Shown here: positions 10,671 to 21,588 of the stretch, piece after piece
Position numbering within the stretch: position 1 is the stretch's first letter
Layout: each line of letters begins with the position of its first letter
The notes under the pieces: generated by a model
Told to the model about the DNA's origin: nothing
Databases searched by the model: none
The model's input: the letters and a program-made list of their open reading frames with translations, nothing else
Assembly (NCBI GenBank): GCA_936440205.1
Contig: OW387136.1
Location: 53,743,718 to 53,807,717 of the forward strand
DNA from: Lepidonotus clava
Lineage: Eukaryota > Annelida > Polychaeta > Phyllodocida > Polynoidae
DNA: 64,000 nt
Direction: 5' to 3'
Translations under genes and position numbers: made by a program

Positions 10671-11845
10671 GAAAGTGTTTGAATAAAACTGAAATGTTGG
10701 TACATGAACTTAGTGTCTGAAAGACGGGAAGAATGAAAAGAAGCGTGGGAAGAAAGATTATTTCAGGGCTACATATATGTTGTACATGTTACTTTAAACC
10801 CGTAAAGGGGGGGGGGGGAGCCTCCGAGGGGTCGAACCTGAAAAATTGAATGGGTAACTTGAAACTACTTACCAACTAGAGGGAGCGATGGTGAGGAAAA
10901 GGAAGGCATATGGTCTAGGAACGGTACTGAGTAGAATTACAAAGTGAAAACTTTGAAAGCTAAAAGGAAACTGCTTGAAAAGGGGAAATGCTTTGAAGTG
11001 AGATGAACATGCGAAAATAGAAATAAGAAAATATATGAACAAGAACAATCATTTCCTTTGCTTTACCTGCAGACTAGCCTAGATCAAGGTGTATCCTGGG
11101 AAATGCATCGACAAACCTAATTACTCAATTATAGAAATGTTTACTAGTCATAGCATTATTTTTGGTGTAATATCATAGAAAACTAATGACTATTTTTAAT
11201 TTTGTATATACGCGTCTTTTTTTTTTTTAGAATTATTTCACTATAGGCCTAGGCAGATGCATATTTTCTATAGATTTCTCTGTGCCTTTTTCAACAAAAT
11301 TAAGCCAAAATTAGCATGCAGGTTACTAAAATACTGAAAGTTAGCTATCCATGGTAGGGAGAGACTTTGCTGAACAATTTTGCCGAGTCATGGTTAGTCC
11401 TTCCATGACCTAGATACCTCTTACATACTAGTTTGAGCACCTAGTGGACTTGGACGTATCTACAGTCTAAGTCATGGGTGGCCTTGGCAACCAGACGCTG
11501 ACGTCACGGCCTCGTTCTGATCGGCTTGACCTTGATGTCACGGTTCAGTGAGCCCTGACTGGTGATCGGGAGGTGATGCCTGACGGCGGTGATCGGGAGC
11601 TAATGCCTGACGGTCGGCTTGGCAACCGATGAAGACGTGAATGTAAACGTCCAGGGACATACCTGACTCCTGAGGTCACCTGAACGAGTGTAAGGCCACT
11701 CCACAACTGTGTCACTTACCTTGAGACAATGAATAGTTTTTGTTCAGTGTCAAGGTTATATCTATGGTGGGTGTATAGACCCCAAAAAACGACAGGGCGA
11801 CATGGCCTTTTCAGCCAGGGTATCATTCTTGAGTTGCGAAGGTTA
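10671..11845. other. no gene recognised
   Basis: Holds a G run near 10807 and a short direct duplication near 11559-11615 (GTGATCGGGAG and ATGCCTGACGG words twice). The region 11450-11650 is richer in CpG. No domain-bearing frame. Confidence 0.45.
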
Positions 11846-12269
11846 CCCAGGCAAGCATGTGACGTTATTATAACGTTGCAGCAACTTTCTGCTTGGTTCT
11901 GTATTGGTTCTTGTTACGTTATTTTGATAGCTCCCAATAACGTTGCAGCAATGTTCTGCTTGGTTCTGTATTGGTTCTTGTTACATTATTTTGATGGCTC
12001 TCAATAATGTTGCTGCAACGTACTGCCATGACGTTGCACTGCATTGTTATTATAACATTCTGGTTATGTTATTCAACCTAAACAGAATGTTCTTATAACG
12101 TTGTGCTTTGGTTTCATCTTAACCTCACCAAAAAATAATGTTTTAATAACGTTCCGATTTGGTGAAATTTCGACCTAACCAGAAATAACATAGTAGTTAC
12201 GTCTTAGTAAGTATCAGACTGAAAAAGTATAGTTCCAGAACGTTTCTGTTACGTCACAGCTTGGCTGGG
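11846..12269 (+). mobile_element. Family A MITE copy 2
   Basis: Both termini are present (CCCAGGCAAGC and GCTTGGCTGGG). An internal tandem duplication of about 70 bp spans GTTGCAGCAA...TTGGTTCTTGTTAC. Flanks are TA on the left and TT on the right, so this copy does not show a clean 2-bp duplication. Confidence 0.9.
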
Positions 12270-12430
12270 TTAGGTCTCCACCCTTAAGCCTGATGACATT
12301 TTGGCTAGTGACATGTTTTGCAACATTAGAACATCAGCGACGTGATTGGTTACGTCCTAAATTTGGTGCGGCCTTACAGGAGTTACAATGTAGCAAATTA
12401 CGTCTGCCACACGGACGATATACACTGGCT
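12270..12430. mobile_element. Family M MITE, truncated copy
   Basis: Shares the interior of the complete copy at 50353-50546 (CTCCACCCTTAAGCC, AGCAAATTACGTCTG, CACGGACGATA) and its right end ACACTGGCT followed by TTAA. The left end is missing and the sequence abuts family A copy 2. Confidence 0.7.
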
Positions 12431-12592
12431 TTAAATTTGACATGCAACATGAAGAAAAAATGAAGTGAAAATAGTGAAATGAAGAAAAAATAAATGACAT
12501 GGCATAGGCTTTTTCTTAAATTTGACATGAAAATTCAAAATATAGCAACTGGGGACATGGCCATTTCTTGAATTCAACATGCAACATCAGAA
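12431..12592. repeat. Family N repeat cluster 2
   Basis: Contains TTTAAATTTGACATGCAACA, TTTCTTAAATTTGACATG and TTTCTTGAATTCAACATGCA, ending in CATCAGAACCCCCC. These are the same words, order and C-rich border as cluster 1. Confidence 0.6.
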
Positions 12593-12612
12593 CCCCCCAT
12601 CAACACCCCTAT

Positions 12613-12950
12613 TGTACTATAACGAGTACGTTCTGCGACCCTACATTTTTGGTCAGTCTGTCAGCTGCCCAATTTTCACCTAACAGTTACATCTCTTGAT
12701 GTTAGGTTGAGACTTTCCAAGACATAGTGTTATAGAATCGTTATATTCTGGTGAAGCTCAGACCTTAGCAATACAGAATGTTATAAGCATGTTATTTTCA
12801 CATGAAATAACATAACCAGAATGTCATAATAATGTCACAGTGCAACATTGCATATTAGGTTCTAAAGAAGTTATTGGGTGCCATCAAAATGACATAACAA
12901 GAACCAAACCAGAACCAAACAGAACTATCTGCAATGTCACATTCTTGCTT
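12613..12950 (-). mobile_element. Family A MITE copy 3
   Basis: Inverted relative to copies 1 and 2. The body runs from ACGTTCTGCGACCCTACATT to CTGCAATGTCACATTCTTGC. The outer CCCAGCC end is eroded. Confidence 0.8.
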
Positions 12951-14390
12951 TTAGTAGCTTAAGGCATCAACATCACATTATAAGGGTGCATATGTTACAC
13001 GAGTATTTGAATGAGTACAGAGTATTTGAGGACTTGCTGTAGTATATATGATATGTCGTTAACTTGTTGACCTATGTTAATTATAGTGCAAAAGTTTGTT
13101 TTTTCTGCATGATGAAAATTGTATATATGTATCTGTTAACTCTGTCTATGTAATTATTGATTTGATACATTACTCATTCATGGCAATTTGTTCATATCAA
13201 CTTTCCATACCATATCTCATTTCACCCTCCTAGTCTCAACTCGAAGAACGCGCCTTGTAGTAAGTTGATAAGTTAAAAAAAAGTGTGATGCTCTGTGGAC
13301 TTTACTGCTAATAACCTAATAGGCACGCTCATGCAACATACGTAACGGAGGCAGGTCTGGGAAAACCGTGTCCGTTTGGCACGGCTCGGCCCAGTGCATC
13401 GATTCAAAAGCAAGGAGGTAACGAATAAGTTGATAAATGAATTTTCATAAAAACTGTCATAAATTGTTTAGCTTCACAGCACTATCTCAAGTGTGATTTA
13501 TAACCAGCTGGGATTCCAGTCCTCTCCATCTCTGTACATAAGCTGCAAATGACTAAGCGGCCAGCCAAGGCCCGTAGCGTGCTTTTTGAGAGGGGGGTTC
13601 GTTTTTGTCGAACATATTTTTTTTCAGAAGCGGGGGCGGGGGCGGGGGGGGAGGGGTCGTTTTTTGAATTTTGGTCTAATTTGAAAAAAAATTGTGTAAA
13701 CCTGGCATCACTCTGCAGCCAAGCACCCACACGCAGCAGGGTAAAACCCACCCCAATGTTTGCCAACAGGAGCACATGAGAACCGCCATCAGGTTACCGG
13801 TGGAGCGGTTATTTGTCGGTGGAAACCTCTAAAAATACGACACATCTAGCAGGTCTAATTCGTTTGTTTGTTATTCAAAGGGTTTAGGTGAAGTTTTGGT
13901 GTTTTAAGGGTGTAATTTAAGGTGGCCCTTAAAGGGTGTTTTTTTTCCTTTACCCCCAGAAAACTTTAAGAAAGCACTCAATCTTCTTTATATTACAATA
14001 GTTTCGGGAATTACAAATAAAGAAAAAAACGAAAAAGAATATGAAACGGTTAAGGAAAGCTCATTATTTTCACATGTTGTCGTGATTGATTCTAGATGTA
14101 TCACATCATTGTAGGGTTATTCTATTGTTGTAAAGAAGCATATCACAGCCATTTAAAGTGGTTGTGTTTGGACCTAATTTTGGAAACTTAAATTGCATAA
14201 AATAAATCGAAAGAGTAATGTGGGTTGTTAAGAGTTTTTTAAGGGGCCATGGAACTTTCATTTATTTGTTTCCTTTTAAATCTGTATTGAGTGTGTACAT
14301 ATATATGTGATTTTGTTGCAGTAGACCAGGACCATGAAGGTCTATTCTGAAACAAAGTGGATGCCTTTATAATTAGCGATCCCAAGCAAG
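12951..14390. other. no gene; family J end at 13568
   Basis: AAGGCCCGTAGC at 13568 is a family J terminus followed by a G-rich stretch (13620-13660) like that of copy 1. No right terminus is found close by; another J-type end lies at 14520 inside family A copy 4. The remainder is unassigned. Confidence 0.45.
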
Positions 14391-14677
14391 AATGTGACGT
14401 TATCACGATGTTGCAGAACTGTTCTGTTTCGCTCTGGTTCTAGTTTGGTTCTTGTTACATTCTTTTACAGTAGTTAGTCAAAAAACGAAGCCCCCTCTAA
14501 AAACAAAACGGCTACGGGCCATCACACTGAAATGGTATGGTATCATAAGCTTCTTTTTTAAGTGAGTCTCAACCTTACCTACAAAAATGTAATAGTAATG
14601 TGACAATTTAACAAGTAACAGACTAACAAAATAGGTCACAGAGCGTGCCTGTTACGTCACGTCACAGCTTGGCTGGG
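14391..14677 (+). mobile_element. Family A MITE copy 4, internally replaced
   Basis: Ends CCCAAGCAAG and GCTTGGCTGGG, flanked by AT on both sides (14389-14390 and 14678-14679). After CTTGTTACATTCTTT the usual core is replaced by about 50 bp of family J-like sequence ending GGCTACGGGCC (about 14478-14520). Family A sequence resumes near 14560. Confidence 0.8.
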
Positions 14678-15004
14678 ATAATATTGCGCAGTTACAAATA
14701 TCTCTGTCAGTAAAAAGAACCCATACACCCCATATGTCTTTAAGAGAATGCCCAGTATGTCTTAAAGAGGCAATAAAACGGCGAGAATACGGTAGATTCT
14801 GTAATCTGAGGCGACATGAAGATGACAAGAAAAACTCCCCTCTTTGGCCTCTAACGTCCACAGTGAGTAAGTTATATAAGGCCGCAACCTATGTCAGGAT
14901 ACGTCTCCGTCTATCTGCCTTATGGCAACCTTCGCGCATGAAAAACTTCATTTTTGGTGAAACAAAAACGTCCTCTTCAGTCACGGTTGAGCTGGTCCGT
15001 TCTA

Positions 15005-15120
15005 TTAAGCTACTGACGAAGGTGACGGGAAGTGACAGGGCGGGGTGCCCACGGAGCATGCGCCGTGTGACGTCACATATCATTTCCGCCCGTGACGGCG
15101 TCTTCACTGTGATGCGGAGT
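15005..15120. promoter_or_regulatory. CpG-rich block with SP1-, NRF1- and CRE-like motifs
   Basis: GGGCGGGG at 15038-15045 (SP1-like), GCATGCGCC at 15056-15064 (NRF1-like half site) and the CREB/ATF palindrome TGACGTCA at 15068-15075 lie within 40 bp in a locally CpG-rich stretch. This combination is typical of housekeeping-type promoters. No transcript or first exon could be recognised on either side. Confidence 0.3.
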
Positions 15121-15129
15121 GTCATATGA

Positions 15130-15833
15130 ACGGGTGTAGACTCTTCAAATCGACAGGGCAACATGGGCAACATGTAATAAAAAAATGAACATAATAACCA
15201 TAAGTATTGTAATATATATATATATATATATATATCCATATATTGATAGGTTAAGGATGCAGACATTTACAAAATGTGCAATTACGTTTTGGTTTACTAA
15301 AGGGATTTTTGCGCTTAGCTATGTATTGAATATGCATCACAACAACAGAGAAGCAATATTCTGTCCTCTTAAAGACTATTGAATTCCTTTATGGCCCTTA
15401 ATAAACATTCCGTAAAATTTGATTGTCCAATCTTAACATCTGGTTCTATTCATAAGCCAGTTTTATATGCCAAAGGGCTAGACAGAGTTTGCTGTATAGT
15501 CATTGCCTGACAAATTATAATGAGTTTTATCATGTCCGTATAGACAATCGAGACAGATAAGCCCATTTGTGCAGTTCAGTTTTCATGTTTATTGTGGATG
15601 CTCCAACCAGAACACCCTTGGTAAGTAAGAAATACAAATAGAATGGGTCCTTGTTTGGGTTAGGAGGGTGTTCCTGATATCGTATGTCAACTTTAAGAAA
15701 TGATCCTTAGTTTTTACCCCCTTTTTTGACAATTCTATATGTCATCTGTACAAAATAAAGATATCTCATGTCCATTCATTTCATAGCCCTGTTGTCTTCC
15801 TTCAGTCACTGCGAAGAGCCGAAGAAGGCAGGG
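15130..15833. other. no gene; short TA microsatellite
   Basis: A TA repeat lies at about 15211-15241. The rest is AT-rich with no recognisable features. Confidence 0.5.
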
Positions 15834-16180
15834 CCCAGCCAAGCATGTCACATTATTATAACGTTGCAGCAACATTCTGCTTGGTTTTGCATTGGTTCTC
15901 GTTATGTTATTTTGATGGCTCCCAATAACGTTACTGCAACATACTACTGTGACGTTGCACTGCGACATTATCATAACATTCTGATTACATTCTTTAACCT
16001 AAAAAGTATGTTCTTATAACATTCTGTTTTGGTTTTGTCCTAACTTCACCAAAAAATAATGTTTAAATAACATTCTTGTTTGGTAAGGTTTCGACCTAGC
16101 CCTAAATAATGTAATTCTTTCGTGCCATCTTAGTGAGTAGGCCCTACCAGACTGACTAAAAAAGTATAGTTGCAGAACAT
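15834..16180 (+). mobile_element. Family A MITE copy 5, right end lost
   Basis: Starts CCCAGCCAAGC and keeps the full core up to AAAAAGTATAGTTGCAGAACA, then diverges. The terminal GCTTGGCTGGG is absent. Confidence 0.85.
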
Positions 16181-16759
16181 TGACTGCAACTTCATTACTG
16201 GAAATTGGCAGTTATCAATGTGGTTATCGCCCATAGACACAGCTAAACAGCTAGTTATAGTATATCCCAGCGATTAAGTCTGGCAACTAAACCACTAATT
16301 GCATCGGTTTCCGGGCGAAATAAACTGTCGCGTCTTCCTAACATGTCAGGGCCCCCTGGACACCCCCACTGGTCCCACCCCCACCCCCCTCTCCAGTACT
16401 GGATATTGCACGGTGTTTTCATTAAAAAATGCCACACTCCCCGTATGGAACAGCCATGTAGATTCTCAGAGATTCACCACGTTTCACGCTACTCTCTGTT
16501 TTATGTACCTCGTCACTCACTGAGACCCTCACCGCGGTTTGGAAGCCAACAAATCCTGTCGCCATCCTAGGGTTTATTTATCCCCTTACAGCCTTGACCC
16601 TGATCCTGACCTTGACCCATTGACCCCGTCACATCCCTGGAGATTTTTTTCACAGCCCAAGCATCTATAGATCCGGTCATCAAGAAAGAGCAGATTTTCT
16701 GTTCTTTTGACATGGGAAAATTTGGGGTTTTGGCTAGATATTTTTTTTTCTAATTCTAT
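16181..16759. other. no gene recognised
   Basis: Contains a C-rich stretch at 16345-16400. No recognisable repeats or domains. Confidence 0.45.
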
Positions 16760-16935
16760 TTATACAGGATTCAATTCAAACAGTGTGTCTGGTCTCCCAT
16801 TGTGGTCCTGTGACACATTTGGGCACAATTCCGTGCAGGGGTCATCCAAATGTCCTATTTTCCCTGCTGCACCTCATGGGACTCAAACCCATGGGGTGCC
16901 AACACCTCAACGACGTTGGCCACCCCGACCCCAAA
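16760..16935 (-). mobile_element. tRNA-derived SINE, type 1
   Basis: On the minus strand the head reads GGGGTGGCCAACGTCG (A-box-like) and then ATGGGTTTGAGTCCCAT at about 16877-16893. The latter is a B box within a perfect 5-bp T stem (ATGGG/CCCAT) and a 7-nt loop. A non-tRNA body follows (AATGTGTCACAGGACCAC...). Internal A and B boxes are the RNA polymerase III promoter of tRNA-derived SINEs. Only one copy is in the window, so the 3' boundary is uncertain. Confidence 0.6.
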
Positions 16936-17406
16936 ATACATGCATGTATACATATTGTACATGTATACACTTTCTATTTTAAACGAAAAACTTTACATAA
17001 AAACAAGTAAATGTCACTTCACATCCGAGATACAGTTTGATGAACTTACAACATTACAGCTGTTTTTTTATGTTCAGGAAAAGGCAAACTCTCTAGAGGT
17101 GACAGAAAACGTTCAACTTTTTGGATGTAGTTTATCATGTCCCGGATCTATAGTGAGACGGGAACAGTCCTTCTCCCTAAACGTTTTCAGTCAGGCGGCC
17201 CTTGTTTTCCCACTTTCCCTCTCAAAAAGTCGTCCTAATTTATTTCCCCCTGCGCCCTTCCGACATGACTTAGGGACTTGGTGGAGCTATAAGGCCGTTA
17301 GTCTAAGGGTGGAGGCAGAATCCCCAGGATTTCAACAATTTTTAAGAGTATTTGCACTTTGAAACAAACTGAACATACCAAAAGGGGAATCCACGATGAC
17401 TGCACA
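16936..17406. other. no gene supported
   Basis: A 170-codon plus-strand frame (16850-17362) crosses the SINE head and unique sequence. It has low complexity of motif and no recognisable domain, so I treat it as chance. Confidence 0.5.
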
Positions 17407-17763
17407 CCCAAGCAAGAATATTAATGTGGTATTATCATGACGTTACAACAATAGTCTGGCTTTGGATCTTGTTCCATTATTTTGATGGCACCCTAAAACG
17501 TCTATAGAACCTAACATTGCGATGTCAGACTGTTGCGTTATTGTGACACCCTTCTTATGTTCTTTTAAATAGAGATAATATTATCATACCTTTCTGTATA
17601 AGTAACGTCTTAATTTCACTGCAATACTCCCGTAACACTCTTTTCTAGTAAGTCTTAACCTAACCTAAAATAAAGTAACCGTTACATGAAAATTTAACAA
17701 CTGACAGACCACCCAATAACATGTGTTTCCAGAAGGTGCCTGTTCCGTCGCTTCCTGTCCGGG
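17407..17763 (+). mobile_element. Family A MITE copy 6, diverged
   Basis: Ends CCCAAGCAAG and TTCCTGTCCGGG. Core words include TTATTTTGATGGCACCC, AACGTCT, CTAACATTGCGATGTC and CCTAAAATAAAGTAACCG. It shares the CACCC/AACGTCT variant with copies 7, 19 and 20, marking a subfamily. Confidence 0.75.
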
Positions 17764-18235
17764 TAGAGTCCCAACCACACAAAAACATTCCACGTTTTAT
17801 ATGCATATGGGCACTAATGAATATTTGAGGCATCGCTGACGAATGGAAGGTACCTACGTGTAAGCAAGGAATTTAAATCTCTTATCACGAATAATGGATA
17901 GACTCAAACTTTGGTCTTCTACAAAAATGCAAATAAGTATAGAAATAAAACTATAGTATTATCAGATCAGGGGCTGAATATGTCGCTTGCAGCGACAAAG
18001 TCAGGTATGGTGCATGTTCAGAATATTAAAGTTTTTGCAGGAAAGCCATTGTGCAACAGGCAACAGACCACGTGTACTACAGGTCCACCCTAAACAGACC
18101 CGTAACCTTGACAAAGACAGCAGTATGACCTTCACATGACCTTCACAGGCCCGGAACTATAATCATCAAGTAAACTATAAGTAACAAAGAATCTCAGGTA
18201 GAAAAAGAGGTATCAACAGAGATGGAGCCCTTGAT
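17764..18235. other. no gene recognised
   Basis: Unique-looking sequence with no repeats or domains recognised. Confidence 0.5.
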
Positions 18236-18460
18236 GGGGGGTCTCCAATGTCGCATGTCCAATAAGAAAAGGCCATGTCACCTATCACTTAATTCTCCAT
18301 GTCCCATGTCACCTCTAAGAGATTTTGATGTCCCATGTCGATTTTAAGAAAAAAAGCCATGTCATGTCGTTTATTTTTTCTTCATGTCACCATATATATA
18401 AGCGGCAAGCCCCATGTCGCATGTCAATTTCAAGAAATGATGCTGTGTCGAATCTAGGGG
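18236..18460 (-). repeat. Family N repeat cluster 3, inverted
   Basis: Inverse of clusters 1 and 2: GGGGGGTCTCCAATGTCGCA at the border, then repeated CATGTC and TTAAGAAA words about every 40-60 bp (CCCATGTCGATTTTAAGAAA, GTCAATTTCAAGAAATG). Confidence 0.6.
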
Positions 18461-18784
18461 TCTAGGGCCACAGTCGTTTCTCCTCCGTTTCCGAACATAA
18501 CGGGTAGTGTACATACACTCTGTACCTGAATGCATCCGACACTTTCTTGTTGAAGAGACATAGAGACTAGAACTTTGGTCCTCATTTTGGGACAGTGGCC
18601 ACATATTTGCCTTGCAGGTAAATTACCCGACTGCATATCTAAGTCTATCTGGAATCAAATCAGGAAACGCGCGGTTTCCTCGCCCATTTCCGCCGGAAAT
18701 GAGGGAATGCTGGGATTGATTAGGGAGTCTTCACGCAGCGTGTGAACGTGTTTCTGTCTGTGTCTAAAGTAGAGACGAGCTGGG

Positions 18785-18942
18785 GTTTTAGAGACACACA
18801 TATACATACATCATGCATGTATGTATAATTGTGTGAATTTACATGTATACATGTACATATGTATGTGTGTGTATGTATACATGTTTGTGCACGCATGTAA
18901 ACGTGTACATGTATATATATTATATATATATATATATATATA
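18785..18942. repeat. Complex microsatellite (ATAC/GTAT, then TA)
   Basis: Interrupted CATA/GTAT repeats run from 18795, followed by a TA run at 18915-18942. The alternating purine-pyrimidine pattern continues nearly throughout. Confidence 0.85.
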
Positions 18943-18974
18943 AGCAGGTGTAACCATTTCTCCGTTGCATAAGC

Positions 18975-19345
18975 CTACCCTCGCAACAGCGAGACCGCTG
19001 CCACAGCGAGTACTTCTATGCAGGTCTTGCAACAGTGCAAACCACAGCGAGGGTTTGATAAAAGTCTCGCTGTTATATGCGAAATTTAGCGTCATTTTTC
19101 ACCCATTTCTTATAATCTTTCCAGGCTGAAGATTTCAAGGATTTTAGATCTAAATGTCTAGTTTTCAGATCTATTTACAGAATTAAAATTGGTCCAGTAG
19201 AACAGCCACACATCAACAGCGGGAACCATCTTAACAGCAACGTCCTTGTTGGGACAAGTTTTATTAATATTGTTTCAATTTTTGAACAGGGAGGTGTCTT
19301 GCTGTGGTGGACAACCCTCGCTACAGTGAGGAGATTATGTGACGG
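18975..19345 (+). repeat. Family K dispersed repeat, copy 1
   Basis: Contains CTCGCAACAGCGAG, CGCTGTTATATGCGAAATT, GATTTTAGATCTAAATGT, TTTACAGAATTAAAAT and GGTGGACAACCCTCGC. The same words in the same order appear at 53170-53440. TA microsatellites lie on both sides (18915-18942 and 19368-19399). Class unknown. Confidence 0.75.
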
Positions 19346-19367
19346 ACCACAGGTGTCGCACCTGACT

Positions 19368-19399
<32 letters not shown>
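19368..19399. repeat. (TA)n microsatellite
   Basis: About 16 uninterrupted TA units directly downstream of the family K copy. Confidence 0.95.
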
Positions 19400-19402
<3 letters not shown>

Positions 19403-19496
19403 CCATAAAAGCTTGAGATCGAGCAACAGTCCACAGCTACAGAAAAAAAAATTAGAAACAGGCTTTATGAAATATATTGGATAAAATCCCTCACTT

Positions 19497-19736
19497 AAGG
19501 CGCATCCCCACGGGACGACTAGTGTGTACGACGAGCTGTAAATCGTCGATGACGAGCTGTAACTCATCGTCGCAGCTTCGTCGTTGACGATTATACAACT
19601 CGTTGTCCACGAATTACAACTCGTCGTCTACAAAATATCGGACATGTCCGATTTTTTTTTAACTTATTCATTGACGATTAGTGCATGTAATCACCTGCCA
19701 AAACGGCGCCAGCTGATTCACCTTAGTCGTCGGGGA
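19497..19736. mobile_element. Possible small TIR element (family E)
   Basis: Left GCATCCCCACGGGACGACTA pairs imperfectly with the inverse of right TTAGTCGTCGGGGAAT. The interior is a string of GACGAG/CTCGTC words (GACGAGCTGTAA twice). Structure resembles families D and F, whose ends also carry CCCAC and GACTA. Confidence 0.4.
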
Positions 19737-20122
19737 ATAGCTGCAAACTATTCGCCTCGTGGAGATTCAGTATAACGATGATACATTTCATATGTATGAT
19801 AGAATAATCTATTTACAAAGATTGATAAACTAACCAACCTCTCCCTGCATGTTTGGATGTTGTTCCACTGCTGCTGGGGGTTGTGATAGATCTGGGTCGG
19901 CAAACAACTCGGGAGTGGGTTGCACTGCTCTTGTTTCCGCGAATCCTACTACAAGCACCCCCTGAAGTTAAATCATGAGGTACTTTGATAAAAAAGGAAG
20001 GAATATCGTATGAATGTTTCTTTCTGACAGTGCAATTTTGCCTTGACTGTCTTGTAAATTTCAAACCTGGCTTGAGCGTGTTCAGGGCAATCTGAAAGAT
20101 AATGACGTGTATTTATTGCACC
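19737..20122. other. no gene recognised
   Basis: Unique-looking sequence, nothing recognised. Confidence 0.45.
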
Positions 20123-20491
20123 AATCACAAACAAGAATAGAAGGTTGTAATAAAGTTATTATAACATTCTGGTTAATTGTGCTTTGGTTCTTGTTACATT
20201 ATTTTGATGGCACCCAAAAACGTCTTTAGAACCTAACATTGCGATGTCGCAATGTAATGTTATTGTGACATTATTGTAACATTCTTTCATGTTATAATAA
20301 CATTATCAGAACATTCTATTTTAGTTAGGTCACAACTTGACCAAAATATAATGTTATTATGATGTTCTCTTTTGGTCAGTTATGACTTTACCTAAAATAA
20401 TGTCATTGTTACGTGACAATTAGATAGGTTTCAGATTAACTAAAAAAAGTACAGTAGCAGAACATTCTTGTTACGTCGCTGCTTCCCTGGG
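20123..20491 (+). mobile_element. Family A MITE copy 7
   Basis: Starts with an eroded terminus (ACAAGAATAGAAGG) and ends TTACGTCGCTGCTTCCCTGGG. Same CACCC/AACGTCT subfamily as copy 6. Confidence 0.8.
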
Positions 20492-21260
20492 GCAGTTCGA
20501 TCTTTTTCGAAATGTAAACAAATGATGATGATGTAACGAAAACAGCAAAATAGCTGGAGGGTTGTAACGGTTTGCATGGACTGTCATAGGGAACGGTAGA
20601 TTCGCAACATTCATGCTGAAACGTCATGAATTACATATCTTTGTTTGTCTACAGAAACGTTGTTGGTACCATATGATTTGTTAAAACCGGCCATGCGGGT
20701 TCCATCACCTTGTTTAGTCATATTTGCTCAGACTATTTAAGTTTCATTGACGTTTGTTTTATGTATATCAACTATTTAGGCCTAATAATATATACGAGAA
20801 TTATGAAATGATTTTCATTTCAATATTTATTACATTTCTGATATCTTAGGCTAGTTTCACAAACTAGTTCCAGTCACAGGCAATGTAGTTCCGGTTTCTC
20901 TGATTGGCTGAACAGGGAACCTCATAAGCCGTATAGGATGATGAGCCAAACTTACAGAATAATGAACCAGCCATTAGTATAAAAGGGGGTCATCATTGAC
21001 ATGAGAGTAATCAATTCTGTTAAGGCGACTCCATCTTTATTATTACCGCTGATGTTCAGTCTTAATACAAAAATACGATTTTAAAACACTGCAATATAAT
21101 TCTTCTGTATAAATACTGTTGTGTACGGAAAGACAATACATTGATTGGTGATAACTATTGACATGGATCAAAGTTAAATAGACTGCCTATTCGCGCTGGT
21201 CAGCAGTACTTCCCATGCCAACTCAGGTAGACAAAGACTCATGATTTAATGGGAGCTATC
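20492..21260. other. no gene recognised
   Basis: AT-rich, with no repeats identified within the window apart from a short CTAGTTT...AAACTAG hairpin near 20853. Confidence 0.45.
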
Positions 21261-21588
21261 CCCAGCCAGCTTGCAACATAACAGAAACGTTCTGAAACCA
21301 CCCTATTTTAGTCAGTTTGTTACTTACCAAGATGGCACGTAACAATAACATTATTGATGGTGAGGTTGAAACCTCACCAAATTAGAATGTTACTATGACA
21401 TTATATTTTGGTGAGGTTAGGCTGGAACTAAAACAGAACATTATAAGAACATTCTGTTTAGGTCAATAAACCAGAATGTTATAATAATGTTGCAGTGGAA
21501 CATTGCAGCAGTAGGTTGCAGTGCCTTTATTGGGAGTTATCAAAAGAACCATATGGAAACAGAACGTTACTGTAATGTTACACCTCCT
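21261..21588 (-). mobile_element. Family A MITE copy 8
   Basis: Starts CCCAGCCAGCTTGCAACATA and ends in TACTGTAATGTTACACCTCC, as at the minus copies 46792-47087 and 56826-57157. These three share the ATTGATGG/GGTGAGGTT core and a CACCTCC variant end, marking another subfamily. Confidence 0.85.

Noticed and set aside
14734-15129. 131-codon frame starting MSLRECPVCLKEA, with a loose C-x2-C...C-x4-H pattern
   Set aside because: Spacing does not fit a known zinc finger and the rest is unstructured; likely chance in a CpG-rich patch.
16850-17362. 170-codon plus-strand open frame
   Set aside because: Crosses a SINE head and mixed sequence, with no recognisable domain or compositional coding signal.
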